Below are positions 9,471 to 17,548 of a stretch of 61,846 nucleotides of DNA, in pieces. Positions within the stretch are counted from its first letter, which is position 1; each line of letters starts with the position of its first letter. Both the position numbers and the translations under genes were made by a program. Below the pieces are notes generated by a model. The model was given only the letters and a program-made list of their open reading frames with translations, was not told the origin of the DNA and ran no database searches. The DNA is from Lysobacterales bacterium (GTDB lineage Bacteria > Pseudomonadota > Gammaproteobacteria > Xanthomonadales > SZUA-36): assembly GCA_013042915.1 (NCBI GenBank), contig JABDPF010000082.1:1-61846 (forward strand). Reading direction: 5' to 3'.

Positions 9471-10355
9471 ATGAGTCACCAAAAAGAACTGATACCCGCC
9501 CGCCCGGAAGACCTGTTCCGCCATGAAAGGCGGCACAAGGACCTGTCCATCGAACGGGTCGCGCGTGAGACCCGGATCCGTCCCGCGATCCTCGAAGCCA
9601 TCGAATCAGGACAGACCGCACACATCCCGGCAGTATATCTGAAGGGATACATTCGTCATTACGCGCGCTACCTGGGCCTCGACCCGGCCGACTTCGAAGA
9701 ACTCGTCAAAGATGTCGAAACGGTCGAGCCGGAGGTGCGTTCCGTGTTCAACAGCCCCAAACGCGAAGGCCGTGCCGAAAAATGGCTGAAAGTCTCAGGT
9801 TACCTGGCCGCCTCGGTCGTGATCGCGACGCTCGCCTGGCAATTTACCGACGAAGCCGTTCGCTTCTCACACGGCGATCCCGATGTACCGGCGCTGTCGA
9901 GCGAAAATCCGCCCTCCCAGGAGCAGGGGGCCGCAAGGGCGAGTGGCAAACGGCACCTGAGCGCCTCCATTGCGCCGGTGAATGTTCGAGAGGGCGAACC
10001 GGTGTTCGTCGAAGCGCACGCGGCCAGGGAAGCCTGGTCCGCGCTGGACGACCCGCAGCCGCTGGACGGCCGTCACACGCTCGCACTCCAAACGTCGGCC
10101 GATACCTGGGTCGAAATATACGGTGCCGACGATCAACAACTCGAGATGGACCTCGTTCGGGCCGGAGAGCAGCGCAGTTACCGGGACACCGGGCCTTTCC
10201 GGATCGTCGTGGGGCGAGCTTCAGCCGTAATGCTGGCTTTGGACGGCGAGGCCGTCGATCTCGATCCGCACCGCCAGGGCGATGTCGCCAGCCTGGTCCT
10301 TGCAAACGCCGAGCCCCGCGCGGTCGATTCAGAACCGCCGCCAGAAAACGACTGA
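9471..10355 (+). CDS. rodZ: RodZ-like cytoskeletal membrane protein
   Basis: The architecture is that of RodZ: an N-terminal cro-type helix-turn-helix domain (residues about 15-80, with LSIERVARETRIRPAILEAI), one transmembrane helix near residues 105-125 (GYLAASVVIATLAW), a linker, and a C-terminal DUF4115 beta domain (TSADTWVEIYGADDQ). RodZ links MreB filaments to the elongation machinery. Its place between pilW and hisS is conserved in gammaproteobacteria, although the usual ispG between rodZ and hisS is missing here. Confidence 0.9.
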   Translation: MSHQKELIPARPEDLFRHERRHKDLSIERVARETRIRPAILEAIESGQTAHIPAVYLKGYIRHYARYLGLDPADFEELVKDVETVEPEVRSVFNSPKREGRAEKWLKVSGYLAASVVIATLAWQFTDEAVRFSHGDPDVPALSSENPPSQEQGAARASGKRHLSASIAPVNVREGEPVFVEAHAAREAWSALDDPQPLDGRHTLALQTSADTWVEIYGADDQQLEMDLVRAGEQRSYRDTGPFRIVVGRASAVMLALDGEAVDLDPHRQGDVASLVLANAEPRAVDSEPPPEND

Positions 10356-10429
10356 AGTCGGTTAGAATACCCGGGCTGCCGGCTGTGGTCGGTTGTTCGT
10401 TACTGAGCCTTGATGAGCGAGTCGTATTA

Positions 10430-11704
10430 GTGAGTTCAACCATCAATTCAATCCGCGGGATGCACGACACCCTGCCGCAAGATATGCACCTCTGGCATCG
10501 TTTGGAAGACTCGGTCCGCTCGGTTTTTTCGAGCTATGGCTTCGAGGAAATCCGGATTCCCGTGGTGGAAAAAACCGAGGTGTTCGCGCGCGCCATCGGC
10601 GACGCCACCGACGTCGTCGAAAAAGAGATGTACACCTTCGAGGACCGCAATGGCGACCTGTTGAGCCTGCGTCCCGAGGGTACCGCCGGCGTGGTCCGGG
10701 CCGTTTTGCAAAACGGGTTACTGTACGCCGCCCCGCTGCGCCTTTGGTACATGGGCCAAATGTTTCGCCGGGAACGTCCTCAGAAAGGCCGCACTCGGCA
10801 ATTTCACCAGGTGGGGGTGGAGGTGTTCGGGTCGAAGGGTCCGGACATCGACGCGGAATTGCTGGCCATGTGTCAGCGGATCTGGAACACCGTCGGGCTC
10901 AGCGGCCTGCGCCTCGAGGTCAATTCGCTGGGGACTTCGCAAGAACGGTCCCGGTACCGGGATCAACTTCATGAGTTCCTGTCGGACAACCGCGCTTCGC
11001 TTGATGCGGACAGCCTCAGGCGACTGGACCGAAACCCCCTTCGTATCCTGGACAGCAAGAACCCCCAGGTCCAGGAGATGCTTGCCGACGCACCCGTACT
11101 GAGCGAGTACCTGGGTGACGAATCAAGCGATTACTTCGACGGCTTCCTCGGCTTGCTGGACGGGTTCGGGGTTGACTACCAGGTCAACCCGCGCCTGGTG
11201 CGCGGGCTTGATTACTATTGCCACGCCGTTTTCGAATGGATCACCGACGACCTCGGCGCCCAGGGTACGGTCTGCGCCGGCGGGCGTTATGACGGACTGG
11301 TGGAAATCCAGGGAGGCAAACCCTGGCCCGGAGTGGGTTTTGCGATGGGCCAGGAGCGGTTGATCGAACTGATGCGGCTGAATGCAGAGCCCGAGGCCGA
11401 GACGCCGCACGTATACCTGGTCATGGCCGGGGAGGGCGCTGTACCGGGGGGAATGCAGCTGGCCGAGCGCCTGCGCGATGACGTTTCCGGCCTGCGCATC
11501 CAGTCGAACCTGGGCGGAGGCAGTTTCAAGGCGCAATTCAAGCGCGCCGATCGCAGCCGTGCAGCCCTGGCGATTGTGCTGGGCGAAGATGAATTGGCAA
11601 ACTCGGTGGCTACCATCAAGCACCTCAGAGAACACAAGCCACAAGAACAGGTGGCCTTTGACGACCTGGGGAAATGGTTTGATCACTGGCTACAGATCAA
11701 CTGA
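10430..11704 (+). CDS. hisS: Histidyl-tRNA synthetase
   Basis: The 424-residue product is exactly the usual HisRS length. Class II motifs are clear: RPEGTAGVVRA, FRRERPQKGR around motif 2, and the histidine-specific LVRGLDYY and GGRYDGL segments, followed by the anticodon-binding domain. The GTG at 10430-10432 is the most likely start, since it gives the SxINSIRGMHD N-terminus typical of the family. The frame stays open far upstream, but that part is an out-of-frame reading of rodZ. Confidence 0.95.
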   Translation: MSSTINSIRGMHDTLPQDMHLWHRLEDSVRSVFSSYGFEEIRIPVVEKTEVFARAIGDATDVVEKEMYTFEDRNGDLLSLRPEGTAGVVRAVLQNGLLYAAPLRLWYMGQMFRRERPQKGRTRQFHQVGVEVFGSKGPDIDAELLAMCQRIWNTVGLSGLRLEVNSLGTSQERSRYRDQLHEFLSDNRASLDADSLRRLDRNPLRILDSKNPQVQEMLADAPVLSEYLGDESSDYFDGFLGLLDGFGVDYQVNPRLVRGLDYYCHAVFEWITDDLGAQGTVCAGGRYDGLVEIQGGKPWPGVGFAMGQERLIELMRLNAEPEAETPHVYLVMAGEGAVPGGMQLAERLRDDVSGLRIQSNLGGGSFKAQFKRADRSRAALAIVLGEDELANSVATIKHLREHKPQEQVAFDDLGKWFDHWLQIN

Positions 11705-11747
11705 TTGCACGTGGTAACATACCGCGTTTGATTTTTCGGAAAACATC

Positions 11748-12407
11748 ATGGTCGAAACCTATAACGCCCACGAGCAGGGCGAAGTCGTCAAAAAGTGGTT
11801 GCAAGAGAACGGCAGCGCCATTGTCATGGGCCTGGTCATCGCATTTGGCGGGCTGTTTGGCTTCAAGCAGTGGCAGAACTGGCAGGAAAGCAACCGGCAG
11901 CAGGCGTCCTACGAATATGAAGTGATGGGTCAATTGCTGGCGCAGGACCAGCTCGATGCCGCAATGGCCAATTTCCAGGTGCTCAAGGACGACCACGGCA
12001 AGTCTCCCTACGCCTCGATGGCGGCGTTGCAAATGGCCCGCGCACGGATGGTCTCGAACCAGCCGGATCTCTCGATCGGCTTGTACGAATACGTGGTCGA
12101 AAATGGCTATCCCAAGGCAATGAGAGTGGTGGCGCGCGAGCGTCTGGCCCGGGTCTTGCTGGACCAGGGCCAGCCCGAGAAAGCGCTCGAGTTGCTCGAT
12201 GGCGCCGAAGACATCAGCGGGTTCAAGGCGCGCTACGCCGAAGTTCGCGGTGACATCCTGTTCGCCCAGGGGCGCACGGAGGAGGCCATTTCCGCCTACC
12301 AGGCGTCGCTCGATCAACTGGAAGCCGGGGCGGGAGATCGTAACAAGTTGATCATGAAGCTCGAATCACTCGGCGCCGTCGTGCCGGCGGAGGCCGGCGA
12401 ATCGTGA
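11748..12407 (+). CDS. yfgM: YfgM-type TPR membrane protein, periplasmic chaperone partner
   Basis: The protein has 219 residues with an N-terminal cytoplasmic stub, one transmembrane segment at about residues 25-42 (AIVMGLVIAFGGLFG) and a periplasmic TPR-like region. The opening EQGEVVKKWLQENG is a hallmark of the YfgM family. E. coli YfgM binds the SecYEG-associated chaperone PpiD and influences envelope stress signalling. Its stop codon overlaps the bamB GTG start, so the two envelope genes are translationally coupled. Confidence 0.9.
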   Translation: MVETYNAHEQGEVVKKWLQENGSAIVMGLVIAFGGLFGFKQWQNWQESNRQQASYEYEVMGQLLAQDQLDAAMANFQVLKDDHGKSPYASMAALQMARARMVSNQPDLSIGLYEYVVENGYPKAMRVVARERLARVLLDQGQPEKALELLDGAEDISGFKARYAEVRGDILFAQGRTEEAISAYQASLDQLEAGAGDRNKLIMKLESLGAVVPAEAGES

Positions 12408-13564
12408 CGAGGACCTTTCTCGGCCTGCTGCTCCTGGCATTGGCGCTCCCCGGTTGCAGCTGGATCCAAAGCTGGGGTGACCCTGAACCGGGCGATCCGG
12501 CACCCCTGGTTGAGTTCGAGGAATCACTCGAGGTCAGGAAGATCTGGTCGACCGACGTGGGTGACGGCATGGGCAAGAAGGGCCTCAGCATGGCCCCCGT
12601 GTATTCGTCCGGCCGCCTGTACGTGGCCGACTACGAGGGTCGGCTCGCCATCGTCGACGCCGAGACCGGCAGTAAAGTCTGGGAGCTCAAGACCAAGCAA
12701 CCGTTTTCGGGCGGTCCCGGCCTGGACGACGAACGCATCTACATGGGCACCATAGACGGGCGGGTGATCGCGTACGACCGCGAAACCGGCGCGGAACTGT
12801 GGAACGCCCAGGTCTCCTCCGAGGTGCTGGCCCCGCCTGCCTCTGCCGACGGTGTGGTCGTGGTGCGGGGTATCGATGGCCGCGTCTTCGGTCTCGACGA
12901 CATCAGCGGTCGTCGTTTGTGGATCTACGACCACAGCGTCCCCCTGCTTACGCTGCGGGGCAACGCCAACCTTCTGATCCGGGCCGGTATTGCGTTTGTC
13001 GGTTACGACGACGGCAGCGTGGTCAGCCTTCGCGTCGAAGACGGAAGCGTATTGTGGAACCAGACGATCGTGTCACTCGAAGGCCGCACCGAGCTGGACC
13101 GTCTTTCCGATATCGGCACTCAGATGGTAATTGTGGCTTCCGACCTGATCGTGTCCAGCTACAAGAACCGGCTGGCGTCCTTGGCCGCCGATTCGGGACG
13201 CCTGCTGTGGTTCAAAGACATCGCATCGGCCAGCGGCGTGGTAGTCGAGCGCACGCGGCTGGCGGTCTCGGACCGCGAAGACGAGCTGTGGCTGCTCGAT
13301 CGCCGGAACGGCTCTACCACCTGGAAAATCGACCGGTTCAGCAACCGCCAGCTGACCCGCCCGGCGTTCTACGGCAACTACGTCGTCGTCGGTGACGTGG
13401 AGGGTTATCTGCACTGGCTCGACGCCGATCTCGGCGCCTTCGTCGCCCGCGTCAGGGCAGGAAAGGACGGTTTTGACTCACCACCCCTCAGCGTGGGAAC
13501 CACGCTTTACGTCCTGACGAAAAAGGGCGACCTGGTCGCGTACCGCGCGGGCGCGGCCATCTGA
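12404..13564 (+). CDS. bamB: Outer membrane protein assembly factor BamB
   Basis: BamB is the lipoprotein beta-propeller subunit of the BAM complex, which folds outer membrane proteins. The 386-residue product has a lipoprotein signal (lipobox LPGC) and repeated PQQ-like blades, for example GRLYVADYEGRLAIVDAETG, GRVIAYDRETGAELW and GDLVAYRAG. The start is the GTG at 12404, four bases overlapping the yfgM stop (GTGA). The yfgM-bamB-der order is the same as in E. coli. Confidence 0.95.
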   Translation: MTRTFLGLLLLALALPGCSWIQSWGDPEPGDPAPLVEFEESLEVRKIWSTDVGDGMGKKGLSMAPVYSSGRLYVADYEGRLAIVDAETGSKVWELKTKQPFSGGPGLDDERIYMGTIDGRVIAYDRETGAELWNAQVSSEVLAPPASADGVVVVRGIDGRVFGLDDISGRRLWIYDHSVPLLTLRGNANLLIRAGIAFVGYDDGSVVSLRVEDGSVLWNQTIVSLEGRTELDRLSDIGTQMVIVASDLIVSSYKNRLASLAADSGRLLWFKDIASASGVVVERTRLAVSDREDELWLLDRRNGSTTWKIDRFSNRQLTRPAFYGNYVVVGDVEGYLHWLDADLGAFVARVRAGKDGFDSPPLSVGTTLYVLTKKGDLVAYRAGAAI

Positions 13565-13581
13565 GCAGACCCTCAGCGGAT

Positions 13582-14985
13582 ATGCTTCCCGTAGTCGCCA
13601 TTGTTGGCCGGCCGAACGTAGGCAAGTCCACATTGTTCAACGCCTTGACCCGCACCCGGGACGCCCTGGTGGCCGATATGCCGGGCGTCACCCGTGACCG
13701 CCAGTACGGTATATCCCGGGTCGGCCAGCGATCCTGCCTGTTGGTCGACACGGGAGGATTGATCACCAACGCGGAAGGCATCGACTACCTCACAGCCCAG
13801 CAGGTCGAGCAGGCCATCGACGAGTCCACCACGGTCCTGTTCCTGGTCAGCGCACGTGACGGGCTGACGGCGGACGATGAACAGATCGCGGCCCGCCTGC
13901 GCAAGTCATCCCGCGAGGTCGTGCTGGTCGCGAACAAGATGGACGGGCTCGATGAGGACGTGGCCTTGGCCGATTTCGCCCGTCTCGGGATGGGCGAGCC
14001 CCTGGCGGTCACCGCCTCGCACCGTCGCGGCCTGGACACAATGATGGAGGCGGTCATCGCCACCTTGCCCGCCGAGGTCGAATCCGAGCAGCAGGAAGAC
14101 GACGAAGACGTGTTGCGACTGGCGGTCGTGGGGCGGCCCAATGTCGGTAAATCGACCCTCGTCAACCGCTTGCTCGGAGAAGAGCGGGTGCTCGCCTACG
14201 ATCAACCGGGAACCACGCGCGACACGATTCGCAGCCGCCTGGAACGGGATGGCCGCCAGTACGAATTGATCGATACCGCCGGGGTGCGCCGCCGCTCGCG
14301 GGTGACCGAGGCCGTGGAGAAATTCAGCACCATCAAGGCGCTCCAGGCGATCGAGCGAGCACACGTCGTGGTATTGATGCTGGACGCTCGTGAGGGCCTG
14401 ACCGACCAGGACACGACGCTGCTCGGCCACATCCTCGAGCAGGGCCGTGCCCTGGTGATCGTTCTGAACAAGTGGGATGGACTGGATCCTGAGCATCGCA
14501 AGCGCGTTAAAAGTGAACTGGACCGCAAGCTGACCTACGTGGACTGGGCGCAGCGGGTCACGATGTCCGCGCTGCACGGCTCCGGCATCCAGGAAATGCT
14601 CGATGCGGTGCACCGAGCCTGGGCCAGCGCGCTGGCAGATTTCAGCACACCGGAACTCACGCGCGTGGTCAAGGCCGCGTTCGAAGCCCATCAACCCCCG
14701 ATGAAGCAGGGCAGGGTGGCGAAGTTGCGCTACGCGCATTCCGGCGGAAAGTTGCCTCCGCGGATCATCATCCATGGCAGCAGGACCGATACCATCCCGG
14801 ATTCATATCGGCGCTACCTGGTGAACCGCTTCATCAAGCATTTCAAATTGCGCGGCACGCCCGTTTTCATCAGTTTCCGCAACAGCGACAATCCCTACAA
14901 GGATCGCAAGAACGTGCTGACGCGCCGCCAGAAGGAAAAGCGCAAACGGCTGAAGAAATTCACCGGCCGCAAGTCGCGAAAATGA
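13582..14985 (+). CDS. der: Ribosome assembly GTPase Der (EngA)
   Basis: This 467-residue protein has two tandem GTPase domains, each with a GRPNVGKSTL P-loop (near residues 9 and 188), NKxD motifs (NKMDG and NKWDG), and a C-terminal KH-like domain with a very basic tail (RRQKEKRKRLKKFTGRK). Der is essential for 50S subunit maturation. It starts 17 bases after bamB, and its stop overlaps the start of the next gene (ATGA). Confidence 0.97.
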   Translation: MLPVVAIVGRPNVGKSTLFNALTRTRDALVADMPGVTRDRQYGISRVGQRSCLLVDTGGLITNAEGIDYLTAQQVEQAIDESTTVLFLVSARDGLTADDEQIAARLRKSSREVVLVANKMDGLDEDVALADFARLGMGEPLAVTASHRRGLDTMMEAVIATLPAEVESEQQEDDEDVLRLAVVGRPNVGKSTLVNRLLGEERVLAYDQPGTTRDTIRSRLERDGRQYELIDTAGVRRRSRVTEAVEKFSTIKALQAIERAHVVVLMLDAREGLTDQDTTLLGHILEQGRALVIVLNKWDGLDPEHRKRVKSELDRKLTYVDWAQRVTMSALHGSGIQEMLDAVHRAWASALADFSTPELTRVVKAAFEAHQPPMKQGRVAKLRYAHSGGKLPPRIIIHGSRTDTIPDSYRRYLVNRFIKHFKLRGTPVFISFRNSDNPYKDRKNVLTRRQKEKRKRLKKFTGRKSRK

Positions 14986-16058
14986 ACCCCCTGGAGGTAA
15001 CGGTCGAGCAAGCCGGGCAGCAGCTGCAGGCCGGTATACCGCTGGTCGATATCCGTACGGACTCGGAACGCCTGCTCGGCGCCGCTGAAGGGGCCCAGCC
15101 GATGACCCCCGCAGAACTGAGGGAACGCTGCGCCGCTGAAGCCGGCCAGCGCGTCAACCTGCTCTGTTCCGGCGGGGCTCGGTCCCTGGTACTGGCCGCG
15201 GTACTGAAACGCGAGGGCCTGGCCGACGCGCGCAGCGTGGCGGGCGGATTCGAGCGCTGGCTGGCGGCCGGGCTGCCCCTGGCGGAGGCCGATTCCTCGC
15301 GGCGTGAAGCAACGGAGCGTTACGCGCGCCAGGTCGTCATGCCGCATGTCGGTCTAGCCGGCCAGGAGAAACTGGGCAGGGCGCGTGTGCTGCTGGCCGG
15401 ACTGGGCGGTTTGAACAGCCCGGCGGCCCTGTACCTTGCGGCAGCCGGAGTGGGTACGCTGGGCCTGCTGGACGATGACCGGGTGGACCGCAGCAATCTT
15501 CAACGCCAGGTTCTGTACGGCGAGGCAGCGCTCGGTGAGGCCAAGACCCGGGCGGCGTCGCGGCGCCTGCGTGACCTGAACCCGGACGTCGAAACCGAGT
15601 TGCTGGAGACGCGCGTGGACGCGGACAACGCCGGACAGCTGTGTGGTAACTGGGACGTGGTCGTGGACGGCACCGATAATTTCGCCGCGCGTTACGCCCT
15701 TAACCGGGCGTGCGTGGCGGCGGGTGTGCCGCTGGTTTACGGCGCCGTGATGAGGTTCCAGGGGCAGGTGTCCGTTTTCTGGCCTGCCAGCGCGCAGGCG
15801 CGGGCGCCCTGCCTGCACTGTCTGCTGCCCGAGGATGCCTCCCACCAGGCACCTCCGTCCTGCGCCGAGGCCGGTGTCCTGGGGGTCGTGCCCGGACTGA
15901 TCGGTTCCCTGCAGGCTGCCGAGACCCTGAAACTGTTGCTTTTACAAGGTGAGCCGCTGCTGGGGCAACTGCTGATGATCGACGCGCTGGCGATGGAATT
16001 CAGAAAAACCCGGATCCAGCGCAATCCCGACTGCACCGTGTGCGGCCGGGGGAGTTGA
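14982..16058 (+). CDS. Rhodanese-MoeB/ThiF fusion, sulfur-carrier adenylyltransferase
   Basis: Residues 1-105 form a rhodanese domain with an active-site Cys62 in LLCSGGARS. Residues 110-358 form an E1-like MoeB/ThiF adenylation domain with SNLQRQVLYGE, the DGTDNF acidic loop and the zinc pairs CLHC and CTVC. MoeB-type enzymes adenylate the C-terminal glycine of MoaD or ThiS, and the rhodanese would supply persulfide sulfur. The rhodanese usually sits at the C-terminus (MoeZ type), so the order is reversed here. The nucleotide loop reads GLGGLNSP, with Asn145 where Gly is usual. Overlap with der (ATGA) indicates coupling. Confidence 0.85.
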   Translation: MNPLEVTVEQAGQQLQAGIPLVDIRTDSERLLGAAEGAQPMTPAELRERCAAEAGQRVNLLCSGGARSLVLAAVLKREGLADARSVAGGFERWLAAGLPLAEADSSRREATERYARQVVMPHVGLAGQEKLGRARVLLAGLGGLNSPAALYLAAAGVGTLGLLDDDRVDRSNLQRQVLYGEAALGEAKTRAASRRLRDLNPDVETELLETRVDADNAGQLCGNWDVVVDGTDNFAARYALNRACVAAGVPLVYGAVMRFQGQVSVFWPASAQARAPCLHCLLPEDASHQAPPSCAEAGVLGVVPGLIGSLQAAETLKLLLLQGEPLLGQLLMIDALAMEFRKTRIQRNPDCTVCGRGS

Positions 16059-16080
16059 AACGGCGCGAGGAACGCTGCGC

Positions 16081-16569
16081 CTAAAGGTACCAGCTCGAAA
16101 CGTTTCGTTCGATCTGGTGGTGTACGGCCGAATCGTCCGGTTCGATGTCTGATGGCCAGTGCTCCAGCAGGTCTCCTTCGCGGTCGAACAGGTACTTGAA
16201 GAAATTTCCAGTGGGCAGGATGTCGTTCGAGTATTCCTCGCGCAGCGCGATGAACAGGGGATGCGGCCTGGGTCCGATGATCTCGACTTTCTCGGTGATC
16301 GGGAAATTCACCCGGTGGGTATCCCAGTAATGCGCGTCCAGGTCGTCGCCATCAAGCGGTTCCTTGTCGCCGAAGTCGTTGCAGGGGATACCCAGCACGA
16401 TCAGGCCCGAGGGCATGTATTCCTGGTTGAGTTCCTGCAATTTGCGAAGCTGGTGGGCGAACTGGCTTTCCGAGGCGGTGTTGACGAGCAGCAGGGGCTG
16501 TCCGGTCCAGCGTTCCAGCGACAGCGTGACACCCCGGATGGATCGGAACATGTACTCGTGAACATGCAT
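16081..16569 (-). CDS. Glutathione-peroxidase-like protein lacking the catalytic residues
   Basis: The 162 residues align along their whole length with bacterial glutathione peroxidases: LLLVNTAS, GLIVLGIPCNDFG, VNFPITEKVEI, HPLF and NFFKYLFDREG all have counterparts. The catalytic tetrad is mostly gone: the peroxidatic Cys/Sec position is Ser35, the Gln position is Asp65, and the Trp before the conserved Asn122 is Gly121. The resolving-Cys position is Tyr81. It is therefore probably not a thiol peroxidase. The start ATG at 16567-16569 has a strong AGGGAGGT site 7 bases upstream. It is divergent from folD. Function unknown. Confidence 0.8.
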   Translation of the reverse strand: MHVHEYMFRSIRGVTLSLERWTGQPLLLVNTASESQFAHQLRKLQELNQEYMPSGLIVLGIPCNDFGDKEPLDGDDLDAHYWDTHRVNFPITEKVEIIGPRPHPLFIALREEYSNDILPTGNFFKYLFDREGDLLEHWPSDIEPDDSAVHHQIERNVSSWYL

Positions 16570-16651
16570 CACAATTACCTCCCTGTTTGACCTAAAATAC
16601 CCGGGTTTGGCCGTTAATAAAACCGAAATAACAGAAATCGGAACCCACATC

Positions 16652-17548
16652 ATGTCCGAAAAACCGCCACAATCCAGAATTCTGGACGGCAACGAGGTCA
16701 GCTCCGCGGTCATCGAGCGCGTTCACACCGCCATCGAACACCACGTGGGCGAGGGCGGGCGGCGGCCCGGGCTGGCGGTCGTGCTGGTCGGCACCGATCC
16801 GGCCTCGACCATCTACGTTCGCGCCAAGCGGCGCGACTGCGAGCGGGCGGGTATCCTGGCGCGGGACTTCGACCTCGATCGGAACACGACGCAAGAAGCA
16901 CTGCTGGACCTGATCGACGACCTGAACGACGATCCGTCCATCGACGGCATACTGGTTCAGTTGCCGCTGCCCCCGCACATCGAGGAGGCGGCGGTGACCA
17001 ACCGGATAAGGTCGGCCAAGGACGTGGACGGGTTTCACGCCTTCAATGTGGGAAAACTGGCCCTGCGCCAGCCCGGACTCAGGCCCTGCACGCCGCGCGG
17101 CGTGATGGCTCTGCTGCACTATTACGGGATCGCCAACAAGTCGATGCACGCGGTGATCGTGGGGGCGTCGAACATCGTCGGACGGCCGATGTCCCTGGAG
17201 CTTCTGGTTTACGGCTCCACGGTGACCGTGGCCCACCGCTTCACGAAGGACCTCGCGCGACACGTCAGGGGAGCCGACCTGCTGATCAGTGCGATTGGAA
17301 AACCGGGCGTCATCGATGCCGACTGGATCAGTCCGGGCACGATCGTGGTCGACGTAGGTATCAACCGCCTGCCCGGGGGAAAATTGGTGGGCGATCTCGA
17401 ATTCAAGCGGGCCGCGAAGCGCGCTGCCTGGATCACGCCTGTTCCCGGCGGCGTGGGCCCGATGACCCGTTCGATGCTGATGCTCAACACGGCCGAGGCG
17501 GCCGGCCTGACGGTCGACCTGCCGTACACGCCCCAACCGATGGGTTAA
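16652..17548 (+). CDS. folD: Bifunctional methylene-THF dehydrogenase / methenyl-THF cyclohydrolase FolD
   Basis: FolD interconverts 5,10-methylene-, methenyl- and 10-formyl-tetrahydrofolate using NADP. The product has 298 residues and shows the catalytic Tyr-x3-Lys (YVRAK), ILVQLPLP, KDVDGFH, the NADP-binding GASNIVGRPM and the closing TPVPGGVGPMT. The start ATG at 16652 was chosen because the 15 residues upstream are not family-like. Its stop abuts the fadI stop on the other strand with no spacer. Confidence 0.96.
   Translation: MSEKPPQSRILDGNEVSSAVIERVHTAIEHHVGEGGRRPGLAVVLVGTDPASTIYVRAKRRDCERAGILARDFDLDRNTTQEALLDLIDDLNDDPSIDGILVQLPLPPHIEEAAVTNRIRSAKDVDGFHAFNVGKLALRQPGLRPCTPRGVMALLHYYGIANKSMHAVIVGASNIVGRPMSLELLVYGSTVTVAHRFTKDLARHVRGADLLISAIGKPGVIDADWISPGTIVVDVGINRLPGGKLVGDLEFKRAAKRAAWITPVPGGVGPMTRSMLMLNTAEAAGLTVDLPYTPQPMG

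Noticed and set aside
9782-10429. Upstream extension of the hisS frame
   Set aside because: This part reads rodZ out of frame and is arginine-rich; HisRS family length and motifs begin at 10430.
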